A DNA stretch of 64,000 bases from Gautieria morchelliformis (lineage: Eukaryota; Basidiomycota; Agaricomycetes; Gomphales; Gomphaceae). The notes beneath the pieces are model-generated. The model did not search any database. It was given only the letters and a program-made list of their open reading frames with translations, and was not told the DNA's origin. Location: positions 124,001 through 188,000 of the forward strand of contig WHVA01000123.1 in the NCBI GenBank assembly GCA_015179125.1, read 5' to 3'. Made by a program: the position numbers and the translations under genes. The stretch's first letter is position 1. Each line of letters opens with the position of its first letter. This document shows, piece after piece, positions 10,884-22,156 of the stretch.

Positions 10884-12418
10884 GATTTATCAGAATGTGA
10901 TGTCCATCTTATATCTGCTGGTCCCGTGCTCCTAGGCTGTGTCCAAACTATGTCCTGAGGAACTTGTGTGGGAAGTACTTATACTGGTATTGGTCGGATA
11001 ATTCTAACAACCAACCTGGAAAAAACAGTTGATCGCTGACTAACCACCTTTGCAACCTTAACTTCGTTGGGGAGTTGCTTAGATCTGGTCCAACGTTGCC
11101 TGTTAGAGTGTCTGCTGCGGAGGTGGGTGCTGCGGAGGTGGGCCGAATGGTTTGATCATGGAGTCATACACGCTTCACAGGTGTTAGCGCCGTCCGGTGA
11201 TCACCGCTGGCCACTAGTGTCCAGCAGCAGTTGACGCTGGTGGGCCATGCTGACTGATGCTGACCAGGGCCGACCTGTACCTCACGGGCTCGAACACCGA
11301 CGCAGGGCAGACCCGCAACATGTGGCCAGTGGTGAGTACTACTTGCCGCTGTCCATGATATTTTAACGACATTTCAGTGAACAATGCACAGGAACTCAAC
11401 AGTATAGCCATGTAAAATTTTGCACTGAAAAGAAGAAATTTTCAATGATAGTCCATATAAACCTTACTGAAAGTCTCTGTAAGTTAATATAATCTTTATA
11501 AATTATTAACGTTGCTCACGCTCTGTGCAGTCAACCGGGAAAGTTATGCGCGAGGGATGTTGGCTGTCATGAGTCAGTAACTGATATTCTGTGACTGGGC
11601 ATGGAATATAGGCGATACTTCATAGAGAGAGGATGTGATCAGGTCACTGAAAATCCCAAAGTAAGGAAATGAAAATCAACTGATAACTCACAATACTAAA
11701 CGGCTCTGTCCTACACCTAGCCTTGAGTCCATTTGACACCACCCCCAAGTGACATCTCCGTCAAGTGGCTCACTCTTGATGTTTGCGCAAGTCCGAGTGG
11801 TGACGTTATTCCTCCCAGAAATTGACCGTACACCACAGGCCGCCACTTGGCGTTGGGTGCAAGCAACATCCGATCGGACCTGTTGAACGACGGTGCCACG
11901 CATGGTGTGACAGTGCGCGGTGCCAATCGAGGGTGGGTGGGAGTGGACGCCAGTGCTTCAAATGGTAGTTGCCACCGTTGGCCACCGAAAGTTGGCAGCC
12001 GTTGATGCCGGGTGGCACCTGACCTGGTGAAGTGTGTATTACTGGATCATGGTGCCACCCAGCACCACCGGCCACTGACTTTCGGCGCTGAACGGTGAGC
12101 GACAGGCTTGAGATGTCGCCATTGCTTGCACACAGCTGCTTTGTGCAGCTTGAAGCTGCCTCTGCTGGCCTATGAGGCCAGCGGTACTGAACGCAGTGCC
12201 TGTGATACCATGTTGGATGAAGTTCTTGACCCAGGTCGCGTGTTTAGCCAGCCAACTCACGACTTCCTCAAGGGGGATGTCGTGGGCAGCATGACCCTGG
12301 ATCAGGAAGACCCCCATGATAGAGGCCAGGAGGGTGTCCCCCAAGGGGGGGTCATGAGGCTCTATCACTGTCCTGTTGCAGTGAACAGCTCATCTATTCA
12401 CGGTCTCAGTGGAGATGG
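10884..12418. other. 1.5 kb upstream of the DUF6593 gene, no clear gene
   Basis: The first part should hold the promoter of the minus-strand DUF6593 gene. From about 11700 to 12370 there are overlapping short frames on both strands that look like decayed coding or repeat DNA. One on the minus strand (12039-12368) has a mild hydrophobic pattern but no known domain. The stretch ends at an LTR, so it may be interior DNA of that element. Confidence 0.35.
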
Positions 12419-12908
12419 TGTTAGGGCAACCCTAGCTGGTTGTGGAGATCACACTACCACACAACTGACAAGGGGAAATCCGAAGTATGTATAAATGAAC
12501 AGAGTATACAAGAGAGGATTCTCACCTGACAAGGGGAAATCCGAAGAGAAAAGTCTAAGGACCCCCAATGTCAGCGAGCCCGTATTATACTATGCTGCGC
12601 AGCCAGGGACAACACTTGGCACCCGCCATCAACCCTGCATCCCCCTGACCCTTGATCGACCCTTGATGCCACCCACTATGTGAGTCGCTTGACTTCCAGC
12701 ACTGTTCCGAGAGCGGAAGTCAGAAATTGGAGTGGAATTGGCAAGCGAACAGAACTGGTGGAAGTTCTGCCAGAAGCGGAATCATTTCCGAAAGTGGAAG
12801 CGGAGATGGAATCGGAACCGGAACCGGAGTTGAAAATGGAGTCGGAACTGGAAATGGAGTCGGAAATGGAGTCGGAACTGGAAATGGAAAACAGGGTGTC
12901 CCCTGACA
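12419..12908 (-). mobile_element. Gypsy-family LTR, 490 bp
   Basis: Ends TGTTAGGGCAACC and GTGTCCCCTGACA. The whole length aligns by eye with the solo LTR at 31936-32425 (same 490-bp length, opposite orientation), including two ACAAGGGGAAATCC blocks and a GGAAATGGAGTCGG minisatellite near the right end. The flanks gatgg and ccaca do not match and no polypurine tract adjoins it. It may be the 5' LTR of a lost element or a solo LTR whose flank has changed. Confidence 0.82.
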
Positions 12909-13154
12909 CCACAAGCTCGTGGCTCACATCCGGCTTCAACTGCATAGAATCATCACGCTCGCAGCTGACAGTAGAGGGTCTACTGGAGGGTCTCAATGAT
13001 GTTTAGTCGTTGATGTAGCGATCTTTTCAAGATTGCTCTGAATCCACAATCGGTTGGTCATGTGGCGATCAACCACAGGATAGTTCAAAATGGTGTAAAG
13101 ATGTAGATCTTAATGCCTTGTGTCACAAGAGCAGACAGAACTTGACCAAAGTGT

Positions 13155-13544
13155 CACTGCAGGCATATAAAAGTTTTCTTGTCTGAAAAACCGTTGAAAG
13201 ATTTTCCAAATATTTTTAGTGTTTTTTATGTAAAAAAAAACTATAATAAAATTTTGTGTTTCTATTAGAATTTGTTGAGCAAGAAAATTGTGAAAAAATT
13301 CAAAGTTTTTTTCAGGGTTTTTTATGGGTTCCTTTGTGTTTTCACAAAGAAACTTATAAAAAGACATAAAAAACCCAGCAAAAAAACTTTAAACTTTTTT
13401 ACAATTTTCTTGCTCAACAAATTCTAACAAAAACACAAAATTTTGTTAAAGTTTTTTACATTAAAAACACTAAAAAAATTTGGAATATCTTGACAGTTTT
13501 TTGAACAGTTTTTCAGACCAGAAAATCTTTATATGCCTCCAGTG
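13155..13544. mobile_element. CACTG-ended foldback MITE, copy 2 (390 bp)
   Basis: Same inverted ends as copy 1 (CACTGCAGGCATATAAA and TTTATATGCCTCCAGTG) and the same AT-rich hairpin arms. It is flanked by the 3-bp duplication TGT (13152-13154 and 13545-13547). It differs from copy 1 by small indels, including loss of about 12 bp near the left end. The interior has no coding capacity. Confidence 0.87.
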
Positions 13545-13684
13545 TGTGGTATTCTGGATGCTACGTAGTGACAGTGTAAGGTAAGATGTGATGGGAACTG
13601 CTGGCCGGTTCCCACACATGAACTGTACAGTGGGTCCCTGAGGGGCCCACTGGGATCAGGTAATAACTATTATACATAGGTTAT

Positions 13685-14318
13685 TTACATGTCAGCTACA
13701 GTCCCTAGGCTGACAGCAAAGCAACCCTTGTTAGGGTTGTAGGTTTGGGTCTGGTCCTGAACGTGCTTGAACACAATGGTCATAGCACACATGTGCTCAC
13801 CTTGGGGCATGTTCTTCGCCCTCTGGAGGAGGTCCTTGAACCTCTGCTCATTCATGTCACAGAGGTCGAACCACTCTGTATGGGGTGACAGCTTCTTACC
13901 CAGGGGCCACAGGAGATGGCCCATCACAGAGAATGGGTGGTCCCCATGTAGCAGCTGTTCCCTTCCCCTGGGTCATGATGAGTAACTGTCATGCCCAGTG
14001 GGGGCAACGATACGGACAGGGCAGGTGGGATCACCATCCACCCGGCCTTCTCCTGCTCCCTGGCGATGTATGCCTCTTGCATGGTGGCAAGGGCCCTCAC
14101 CAGTGCCAGGTTGTTGATTGTGTGGGCCAACGGTTGGCCCAGGTAATCACTGGTGACCTGTTTCCATCACCAATGGGGTCGTAGGTTATGGGGTCTCCGT
14201 AACCCTTGGCACGTCTCTTCTTGGAGATGTGCTGGGGCCAACCTGATGCATAGTGGACCAGGTCAGAGTCATCCAAGCAAAAGCCATTGGGGATGTTGTT
14301 GACTGATGCCAGTGTCAT
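13685..14318 (-). pseudogene. Degenerate ORF of unknown family, left of the LINE
   Basis: Three overlapping minus-strand frames read as one broken protein: it starts MTLASVNNIPNGFCLDDSDL at 14318 with HISKKRRAKGYGDPITYDP, continues with ATMQEAYIAREQEKAGW, and ends with HTEWFDLCDMNEQRFKDLLQ and EHMCAMTIVFKHV. At least two frameshifts separate the parts. The residue pattern is that of a real protein but I do not recognise the family. Before the LINE landed, this ORF lay head to head with the coiled-coil ORF now at 20569. Confidence 0.5.
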
Positions 14319-14358
14319 GACTCATTTATTTCTCGTATCCAGTAACCCCAGGCCTTAA

Positions 14359-14371
14359 GATCAACATCTTT
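14359..14371. repeat. Target-site duplication of the LINE, left copy
   Basis: GATCAACATCTTT, identical to 20414-20426. It is followed by a T-rich run that is the poly(A) tail of the minus-strand element. The exact border with the tail cannot be fixed because both contain T. Confidence 0.85.
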
Positions 14372-14566
14372 TTTTTCTTTTCTCCGATTTGTGTCTTTTG
14401 GGGCCGGGCCCTATGTAAGACGAGGCATACATGAATTCGGTCCACACATTTTAATCTATCTACTCCTTTCGCTTCTATCTCTGCATGAACTCCTGGGTAG
14501 TGCCCGGAGCTGCCCGTGCTTGCTGGTGAAGCGAAGTAGTGCGTTGTTCCCATCGTTTATGCTGAT

Positions 14567-17500
14567 CTATCGCCCTTGTCGTTGTTCTGTTGGCAGCGAT
14601 ACCTCTCCAAAGGTGCTCCTAAGCCTTCCCGTATCGTTAACGAACTGAAAAAGTGGCCTCATTGCTTTTGGTCTGGATAGAAGCGTCCTGAGGGACCTGG
14701 CGCCGCGCTTGAGTTTCTTTTCCAATTGGCGTCTCTGGGGTTTGTACGCTGGGCACTGGATAAGATAGTGGTGTACCGTTTCATTACCACGGAGGCATGC
14801 TGGGCATGTGGGGGTCTCTGCTTTTCTGATCTTGTACAGGTATCCATTGAGCGGGACATGGCCGGTTCTGAGCTGGATCAAGAGCGAGCTGTGTCTGCAC
14901 GTGAGTCCCCTACATAGCTTCGCGAATGCTGGCGACGGCATCAATGGGTCTATGTCATTGGCGTGCCTGGCTCTTGGCAACCTCCTGAAGAATTCCTTGG
15001 CTTGCTCCTTCAGCCTCTGGTGGTGCCTCTGTAATTCCACAGCTTTGCTGACCGGGAGCTCCCCTCTGCATGACATTGGCACATCCGTCTCACTTGTAGA
15101 TTCCCCTCTGGCCGCTCTCTTCCCCTCTTCGTCCGCCCTCTCATTTCCCTGAAGCCCCTTGTGCCCCGGCACCCATCTCACGGTCACCCTAGTCTCTCTT
15201 GCGCTTCCGACCCTGATCGCGTCCATCTGCTCGTGGAGGGCGTTTACAAGGTACTGGCCGGGTATCACGCGTTCCTCTCTCGTAGTTTGAATAGCCGCCT
15301 GATTGTCAAGCGCTAGGGTGTGGTGACCGTGTCTCTCCCCTCGGAGCAGTTTCGCCCCCATTGCTGCGCCCAGCAGCTCAGCCTTGAAGACGGTGTGCTC
15401 ATCCGCTGTCCCCAAGTATCTTCTTGCCACTCTCTCCTCCACTCCCCTTCTGTACAGCACCGCTGCAGCCCCCACTCCGCCTTCTATCAACGATCCGTCC
15501 ATGTAGACTTTGATGTCTGCCTGGTCCCTCCGTTCCTCTGCTATGGCTTCATTTTTATCTGGGGGTACTCGCACTTCAAACACGGGTCGCCATTTCGGTC
15601 CTAACTCTGTCACGCCTATTGTCTCCATTCTCTCGGGCCTCAGTTGGAAGGCGTGTAGGATCTCATGGAGCGCTGTTCGATGCTTCCTGACATACCTGCT
15701 CGCTGCATTTTTGACATGTCCAGCTAGAGGGTGCTGTCTAGGAAGGGTGGTCAGCCTGACAGCCGCTCGGTGGACAACTTTGGATACTAAGAGTTGGAAT
15801 GGGAGCAGATTGGCATGCGCATCTAGAGTGTCGCTAGCTGTTGACCTCATCGTGCCCGTGATTAGCAGTGCCGCCTGTCACTGTACCCTGGCTAACTTGG
15901 TGATGTGTCCCTTTGTGCCCCTGCTTTGGTCGGACTCTGGGATTAGGAAGACGTCAGCTGCGTACAAGATTTTAGGTATTACTACCGCGATGTAGAATTG
16001 TCTCATGTGCTTAGCAGATATGCCCTTCAATGTGCGCGCTAGCCTCCTGTATTGATCGGTGAGCTTGGCTCCCTTTTTGAGCGCATGGTTGACGTGGTGT
16101 TTGAAGCGCATTTCTTGATCCACCATCACTCCTAGATACTTATGCACTTCCACCGGTCTGATGACCTGGTCACCTATCGTAATAGTTGGTCGGGTAGCAG
16201 GTCTCGTCTTCTTCGCTCCCGTTGGGTCTGTTTCTCGTCTTCTGGTGAAGCCCACCAGCCCGAACTTGTCTAGCGCGAACTGACAGTCGTGTGTCTCTGC
16301 CCATTCAAGTGCGCCTTTTCCCCTCATTATGACATCGGTGAGCTTTTCGAACGCATCCGCAAGGTTCGTGCCCTCCGCAAGTATGGTCGTGTCGTCAACA
16401 AACGCTACGGCATCCTCGCCATTCACTTTATTTATTATCTCCAGCAAGTCCGCATTGTAAAACTGGTAAGCAATTGCCGATAATGGGCATCCTTGGTCCA
16501 TCCCTCTGAGGATGGGCATCGGCGGCGTGCTGTGATCGTCGAAGCTCAGGACTGTGACGCAGCCGTGGACTTTGGCCCTGATTCACTCGGTGTACTCTTG
16601 TGGGACTCCCCTGCATCGCATGTTGTGAGTTAGTCGTTCTAATATGATGCTAGGGAAGGCCCCCTTTATGTCCAAGAATAGCGCTCCTAGCACATTGCCT
16701 CTTCGCCAGGCATTCTTTGCTTTCACTAGGGTGTAGTGTAGGGCGTCCGTTGTAGTGCGTCCGGTCGGCACCCGAAGTGGTTTGCCAGCAGCAAACCATG
16801 TTTTTCTGCCATCTTGCATATATCCTCTGCGACGCATGAGGATAATATCTTGCCCAGGGTGTCGAGCAATGCAATTGGCCTGTAAGCGCCCAGCACAGAG
16901 TAGCTTGCCTTCCCCGGCTTGCGCAGGACCCGCGTGACCAAATCTCTCCACTGGGCTGGGTAGGTGTTGAGCATGAAGGTGGCCCTGAACAAGGGCCCTA
17001 TATAGGGCAGCAATACATGAACACATTGCTTCCATACAATGTTCGGTATGTTGTTCGCCCCTGGGGCTTTGAACAGGCTGGTGTGTCTGATTGCGTGCTG
17101 GATCTGCTCATCAGTTATGGGCTCGTAGCTGAATGCCGGCGGTGGGTACTCATAGTTATCTGGAGCTCGGCTGCTTGCTGCACTCGTCGGTGGAAAGAAA
17201 GTCTCGAATAGCATCCTCGCTTTCTTGCTGTTGGTGTCAGCAACCCACTCACTGCCATCTGCCCATTTGGCGGTGAGTGTGGGCACCCTTGCCTTCCCTC
17301 CGTCCGTAGACTCTCCTGTTGCATACCTGTTTGCAGTCCAGACTGTCCTCTGGTTGACGCTTTCAAGAAACTCTTCCCAGTGCTCGAGCTTGGCCTTCTC
17401 GATGGCGCTAGCGTATTTGTTCCTGGCTTCTCTGTATTCCTCGTGAGCCGGGTCTGTTCTGTCATTCCTACGCTCATAAGCTTTGCGTGCTAGCTTCCTG

Positions 17501-18519
17501 GTGGCTGCTCACATCTTTGTGAGCTCTAGCGACCACCACCTTTTTGCATATGGGGACGGCCTTGTCTTGGGAACAAACTCTACAGTGGTGTCTGTGATTG
17601 CGTTGGTGACTCCGTTCAGCATGTGGTGGAAATCTTTGCTCGTGGCCGGCATCTCTGCTGTAGTGTACTCTTCCAGCTTCTCTTTCAGGCGCCTGTTGTA
17701 CTGCTCCCAGTCAACTTGGCGCTAGTTGTGCCTGGCCGGTTCCTGTACCGGCGTGTACCCTACCTCTAGCACCGTGTCTACAGGGAAGTGATCACTGCAA
17801 GCCGGTTGGTCTTCTGGCACCGTCTGGCATTCCAGCACTGACTCCAGCAGCGATGTTGACATACACACGTTGTCCGTCCGCGTATAGTTGCCGGTGGACT
17901 GCACCTTGAGTGTTGGAACGTGTTTGGGCAGTGTCATGTGCAGATCCCTTCCAGCTGTCGCATCTAGCAGCAGCTGGGCTGCCTCCAGATTGCTACGTGT
18001 GAAAAGGTGCGCATTCCGCGGCTCGTCCCACAGGGGGTGGTGCCGGTTGAAGTCCCCTAGCCAGATTATGCTGCCATTTTGGTCCCCTTGCAGTGCTGTT
18101 CTCGCTCTTTCCTGTAGATATTTTTCAGTAAACTGTAGGCTCTCCGAGTGTGTGCAGTCACAATAAAAATTGAGGATGAGTACTACACCGGCTTGCGTTT
18201 TTAGGCTGACGCCTGTGATGTCCGGGTGCCCGATGTCCAGGGCCGCCCATGTGTCTGTTTTAACGTTCTTGCTAATTAGCATCATAGACCTCGTCCGTTT
18301 TTCCTTGTTGCTGTAATGGGTTCTAGGGTATACCGTGTACCAGTGTGAGTTTGCTCTTGCATTTCCCAGGAAGTCAAGGTATGGCTCCTGTATCGCTATA
18401 ATGTCGTATTCCTTAGGGGGGCACCTACCTATTAAGTCGTTGGTGGCATGTAGAGACTTGTTTACGTTTTTCTGTCTAATTTTCAGCCTCATTGCTTGTG
18501 GTTCATTCCCGTTCGTCAT
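14567..18519 (-). pseudogene. LINE ORF2: endonuclease, reverse transcriptase, RNase H (disrupted)
   Basis: Starts at the ATG 18517-18519, which overlaps the ORF1 stop as ATGA and suggests stop-restart translation. N-terminal endonuclease: QKNVNKSL, DIIAIQEPYLD, SIIWLGDFNRHHPLWDE, ACSDHFPV. RT: FKAPGANNIPN, LGAYRPIALLDTLGKIL, GALFLDIKGAFPS, GMDQGCPLSAIAYQFY and the catalytic AVAFVDDTTILAEG (FVDD box). RNase H: IKVYMDGSLIEGGVGAAAVL, KAELLGAAMGAKLL, ALDNQAAIQT, RWVPGHKGLQGNERADEEGK. C-terminal CPACLRGNETVHHYLIQC. Damage: in-frame stops near 17723, 17511, 16581 and 15876, and one frame change near 16795. Confidence 0.9.
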
Positions 18520-20270
18520 TCTGGAGATGAGATATGGTCAGCATGCTGTTTGGTTCTCCTTCCCCCCCCTGCACTCATGATAAAATGCTCGCTTATGGTC
18601 GTTTGTCTCGACCCTGGCCTGGATCCCAGCCTGGATCCCGGCCTTGCATGGCTCCTGGTGGTTGGCCGCTGCCATCCGCTATCACTGTGTCCCACCGGTG
18701 GGTTCGCGCGTCCCGTTCTGCGCCCAGCTGTGGCTGCCCCCTCTGTCCGCCCCTCCGGCGGTCCCATCCTTTGCTTTTCCTGCTGGCTGCCCTGGAGCAT
18801 TCGTGGTTGGGTCCACTGTTGTCCGGCTCCCATCTCTACTGTCTCGCCTCTTGTCCCCTCGTCATCGGTGTGCTGCTGCTCCCAGGTCCAAGGGTGCTCA
18901 TTTGGGAAATATTTGTACGTGCTCTCGGGGTCGCTTCTTTCTATCTGTTCGCTTGCAGCTATAAATATCAGGCATGTGCGGTCCCATGAAGCGTGCCCCA
19001 TTGCATTGCAGTTGACGCATTTAAACTTATCCGGGTCTGTCTCTGCACACTCTGATGTTCTGTGCTCCCCGCGCAAGTGCCGCATGTCTCCGCTCCCTCG
19101 CATGCCGCTGCGAAATGACGTACGTTGTACTTTTGGCACTTCAAGCACCTCCTGGGTTCGCGCTTCATTCTCCTGGCCCAATTCCACTTGCCCGCAATAA
19201 TTAGCCCGTCCCTGATCGCCCTGTTTGCAGCCTCCATAGTACTGAAGCGCGCTATGAGGTGCGCAGATCGTTGGCCCTGGCTACGTCTTTGTGCCAGTTT
19301 GATCCATCTCGTGGCTGTCAGTGTCCCTTCTGGTAGCTTAGAGTCGTGTTCGATCCTGGCGTACTCCCCGAGGGCATCTGGGGAGTGGCTTATTGGTACG
19401 TATTCGATTATCACCGAGACTGTGCAATCCTTGACGACCGCAGATGCGCTGAACTTCTGCAGGAAGCTCTGTTTGTTGGCTTGGATGTGGCCAGCTGCTT
19501 CCGGCATTCCCATGTCAAATACTATCCCCCCGTTCACCAGCTTCTTGGCCCCCACAAACCTCAGTTCCTCCCCCTGTTCTCGCGCCTCCATTTGTTCCGC
19601 TGCTTCGTTCGCCTTTGCGACAAGCTCCTGCTCCGTGAGCTCTCCGAGCTGGATCTCTTCCGTGCTGGGATCCTTGTCTATCAATATTTGGCAGCTTCTC
19701 ACCTTGGCCCTCGCGAGCGTGTTGGGGTGTTCCAAAGGCACCGTTTCCCTTGAGCGCCGCTGCATACGTCATGTCCGGCGTAGCCACATAACCACCGCTG
19801 TTGCGCGTCGCTGTCTCTATGGTGTCTGCTGCTGCGTCTGTTGCCCTGATTGTGTCGTATGTGGCTACCCTCAGGGCATCCGTCATTTCATCCGCCTTCC
19901 GCATGATCGGCTCCACTTTCTTTTCCACATATTTCATAACTTGTTCTCCGAAACTCCTCGCTGATGCATCCATCATTAGTATCGTTACGGCCCTCGTGCC
20001 TTCTTTTAAGGTCTTAGGCGTGGCGCTGTGGGCTAGGCAGAGCAGGATGTAGCTCAGGCCTTCGTGGGTGATTTGGTCGTCTTTTGCCACGTATTGATTT
20101 TTATCGAGGAAATTCCACGCTTGCTCCCTGTTTCGCACTGCAGAGCTTGCGTTGTCAATAAGCTCACCCCTTGTCCTCGCCTGCTCCCCCTGCTGTGCCG
20201 TCCCCGCTCTCGTTCTGCCTAGGTGGGCAGCACCCGGCGGCTGGCCCTCCGAACTCGTCGGCGTGGCCAT
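18516..20270 (-). pseudogene. LINE ORF1: nucleic-acid binding protein with three zinc knuckles (disrupted)
   Basis: Starts MATPTSSEGQPPGAAHLG at 20270. The middle part (SCQILIDKDPSTEEIQLGEL, GGIVFDMGMPEAAGHIQ) is the usual gag-like domain of fungal LINE ORF1. Three knuckles follow: CLKCQKYNVRHFAAAC, a CGTCAGEHRTSEC type, and CVNCNAMGHASWDRTC. The tail is rich in Arg, Gly and Gln. Two frame changes (near 19720 and near 19075) break it into three frames. It ends in a TGA that shares bases with the ORF2 ATG. Confidence 0.85.
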
Positions 20271-20413
20271 TTTGTTCGCTTCCTTTTTCTGGAGCTTTCT
20301 GCCTGTGTGTAGTGTGGCTGAAGGCGATACTAGCTATTGGTAGTTAGTGGTAGTGTGTAGTTATGAGAATTTTGAGATTTTGGTGGTGGTGGTGAGCGTG
20401 AGAAAGTTCGTCC

Positions 20414-20426
20414 GATCAACATCTTT
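20414..20426. repeat. Target-site duplication of the LINE, right copy
   Basis: GATCAACATCTTT, identical to 14359-14371. It marks the 5' end of the LINE. Confidence 0.85.
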
Positions 20427-20568
20427 ACACACGCCCCCCACCCCCCACAGCCCACGTCCAGCCACTTGCCTCCCCCAGCCCTGCAAGCATCCCCATTCTC
20501 GAGTACTCCCCCCCCCCCTCCCCTAATGCCTACTTCTCCTTCTCCTCATCATTACATGGATACAGCAC

Positions 20569-21225
20569 ATGAAGTGCACTTGCTCACGTATGAACCTGCC
20601 AGGTCATCCTTCCACCCTCAGCCTCTCTACTTCCACTTCCTCCCTGACTTCCCCCTCTCACATGCGCCTGAACAAGAAACTCAAGATCAAGAACAACCTC
20701 CAACAGCATGTACAGGAGTTGAATGAGATGGTAAATTCACAACAGACACTTCTTCATCACAGTGATGCACAACATCAAGCTGCTGAGGCGCGCTGCACCC
20801 TGCATACATATGAGTCCGACCGCCTGTTACTCCAACTGAATGTGAAGTCACAGAAGAAGTCACAGCAGAACATCCAGCCAGATGCCAGGCTCCTTACAGC
20901 TCCTGAGGCACAGGCTGCCTTTGAAGTAGAAGAAATCCAGAGGCTCAAGTGCAAGCAGGCAGTAGCAACAGCAAAGGCTGAAAAGGATGCTGCTGACAAG
21001 AAACACAACCTCAAGAGGCATCTTAATGCAGCCTTCAAAATTTTCGATGCTCCCCTCACTAGTTACAAGCACAAGGATGACCTGAATGACATCGTGATGG
21101 CCCTCGAGCTCAAAGACAAGGGCACCATCACGGAGCTTGTCACCTGCATGAAGGCTCATCTAGACCACACCCCTGCTCTTGCAGATGACCCCCACTTCAC
21201 AGGATTATACCTCACCAGCTGTTGA
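20569..21225 (+). CDS. Coiled-coil protein with SAP-like C-terminus, repeated family
   Basis: An open frame of 218 codons. The N-terminus (about 40 residues) is Ser/Thr-rich; residues 45-165 are charged and helix-forming with heptad-like spacing (ELNEMVNSQQTLLHHSDAQ, QAVATAKAEKDAADKKHNLK). The C-terminal 50 residues (LTSYKHKDDLNDIVMALELK, TITELVTCMKAHLDHTPALA) resemble a SAP helix-loop-helix DNA-binding motif. I believe similar proteins are present in many copies in Agaricomycete genomes, so it is more likely a mobile-element passenger than a single-copy host gene. The true start could lie further upstream in the frame. No function can be given. Confidence 0.5.
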   Translation: MKCTCSRMNLPGHPSTLSLSTSTSSLTSPSHMRLNKKLKIKNNLQQHVQELNEMVNSQQTLLHHSDAQHQAAEARCTLHTYESDRLLLQLNVKSQKKSQQNIQPDARLLTAPEAQAAFEVEEIQRLKCKQAVATAKAEKDAADKKHNLKRHLNAAFKIFDAPLTSYKHKDDLNDIVMALELKDKGTITELVTCMKAHLDHTPALADDPHFTGLYLTSC

Positions 21226-21666
21226 GGCTGCAAGTGCACAACAGGCCACCCCTCATCATCTTCAGTCCCCCCTCCTCACCCCTCCTTGTCTGATGTTAAT
21301 GCGCCACCCTCTGTACCTGATCATGTTGCTGATAACTCCTTCATTGACCCTGTGCTGCTGTAGTCTACATGACTGTTCTTAGGTACTCACTTTTTTGTTG
21401 TATGCATGCATGGTTGATTCGGCATCCATGCCATTGACCCTGAATAAATCCTTGCCAATGTGACCTTTTGTTACGAATTGTTATGAAGTGTGACCCCAGC
21501 ATGTTGGCATCCTGATCCACATCCTGATCTCAGGAAAAAAATTTCAAGTATCTAATTATTTATTAAAAATTTGAGGACTTCCTGCTTAGTGATAGTATCT
21601 CTTTGAATTAAATGATCTCAAACGGGTTTTGAATACAGCCACCAGAACTTGCCTGGGTGACTAAAC
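21226..21666. other. Gene-free spacer
   Basis: About 440 bp with no recognisable gene between the coiled-coil ORF and the aldo-keto reductase relic. It contains AT-rich patches and probably the 3' region of the first and lost upstream exons of the second. Confidence 0.35.
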
Positions 21667-21983
21667 ATGTTTGTACTGACAGTTACGGACCCCTCGCACA
21701 TCCTGATCAGGTGGTTGCTACAAAGAGGTAAGTACTGCACTGCCTTAAAATCACCTGAGATACTTATACTGGTATGCTTGATTTCAGCTTCATCCCCTCC
21801 CACAATCTCCTCACCCCAACCGACTCGAACGGGAACATCTATGACTTCGAACTTAACTCAAAAGATATGAAACAGCTTGATGCACTTGACAAGGGCAAGG
21901 CAGGCACGGTTTTGGATACCCATCGACGCAGAGTGAACGATCACTTCGGGTTCATGTCTCAAAGCTCCTTCAAGAATCGTTAA
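21667..21983 (+). pseudogene. Aldo-keto reductase C-terminal relic
   Basis: Two exon pieces, up to 21727 and 21788-21983, separated by a 60-nt GTAAG...TTTCAG intron in phase. They encode PSHILIRWLLQRGFIPSHN and IYDFELNSKDMKQLDALDKG, the end of an aldo-keto reductase (the HPxxLIRW, PKS and DFELS..DM..LDAL region that closes the cofactor site). The conserved PKS core of the cofactor-binding loop is altered, and the barrel and catalytic Asp-Tyr-Lys-His upstream are absent from this window, so it is a dead 3' fragment. Confidence 0.65.
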
Positions 21984-22156
21984 CCCTTGTTAGCTATACA
22001 ATATTCTAGTTGTTAAATCAATTTGGAATCAGTATGGTATGTGTTGTCGACAGTGAGTGTCGGCACAACAAAGAGGGCGCCGAGTTACGAGATTGGTGTC
22101 TCGTTCTTGTTCTGTGTCAAGGGTTTCTCAGTCAGTCGCACGCCAAGCGTGGACGC

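Larger units (their letters stand above)
14372..20413 (-). mobile_element. Tad1-like LINE retrotransposon, about 6.0 kb, full length
   Basis: Minus-strand non-LTR element bounded by a 13-bp target duplication (14359-14371 and 20414-20426), with an A-rich 3' end (T run at 14370-14384 on the plus strand). Layout from the 5' end: short leader, ORF1 with zinc knuckles (20270-18516), ORF2 with an apurinic-type endonuclease, RT, RNase H and a terminal zinc motif (18519-14567), then a 3' untranslated part of about 190 bp. This domain order fits the fungal Tad1 clade. Frameshifts and stops have disabled both ORFs, although the target duplication is still perfect, so insertion is not very old. Confidence 0.9.
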
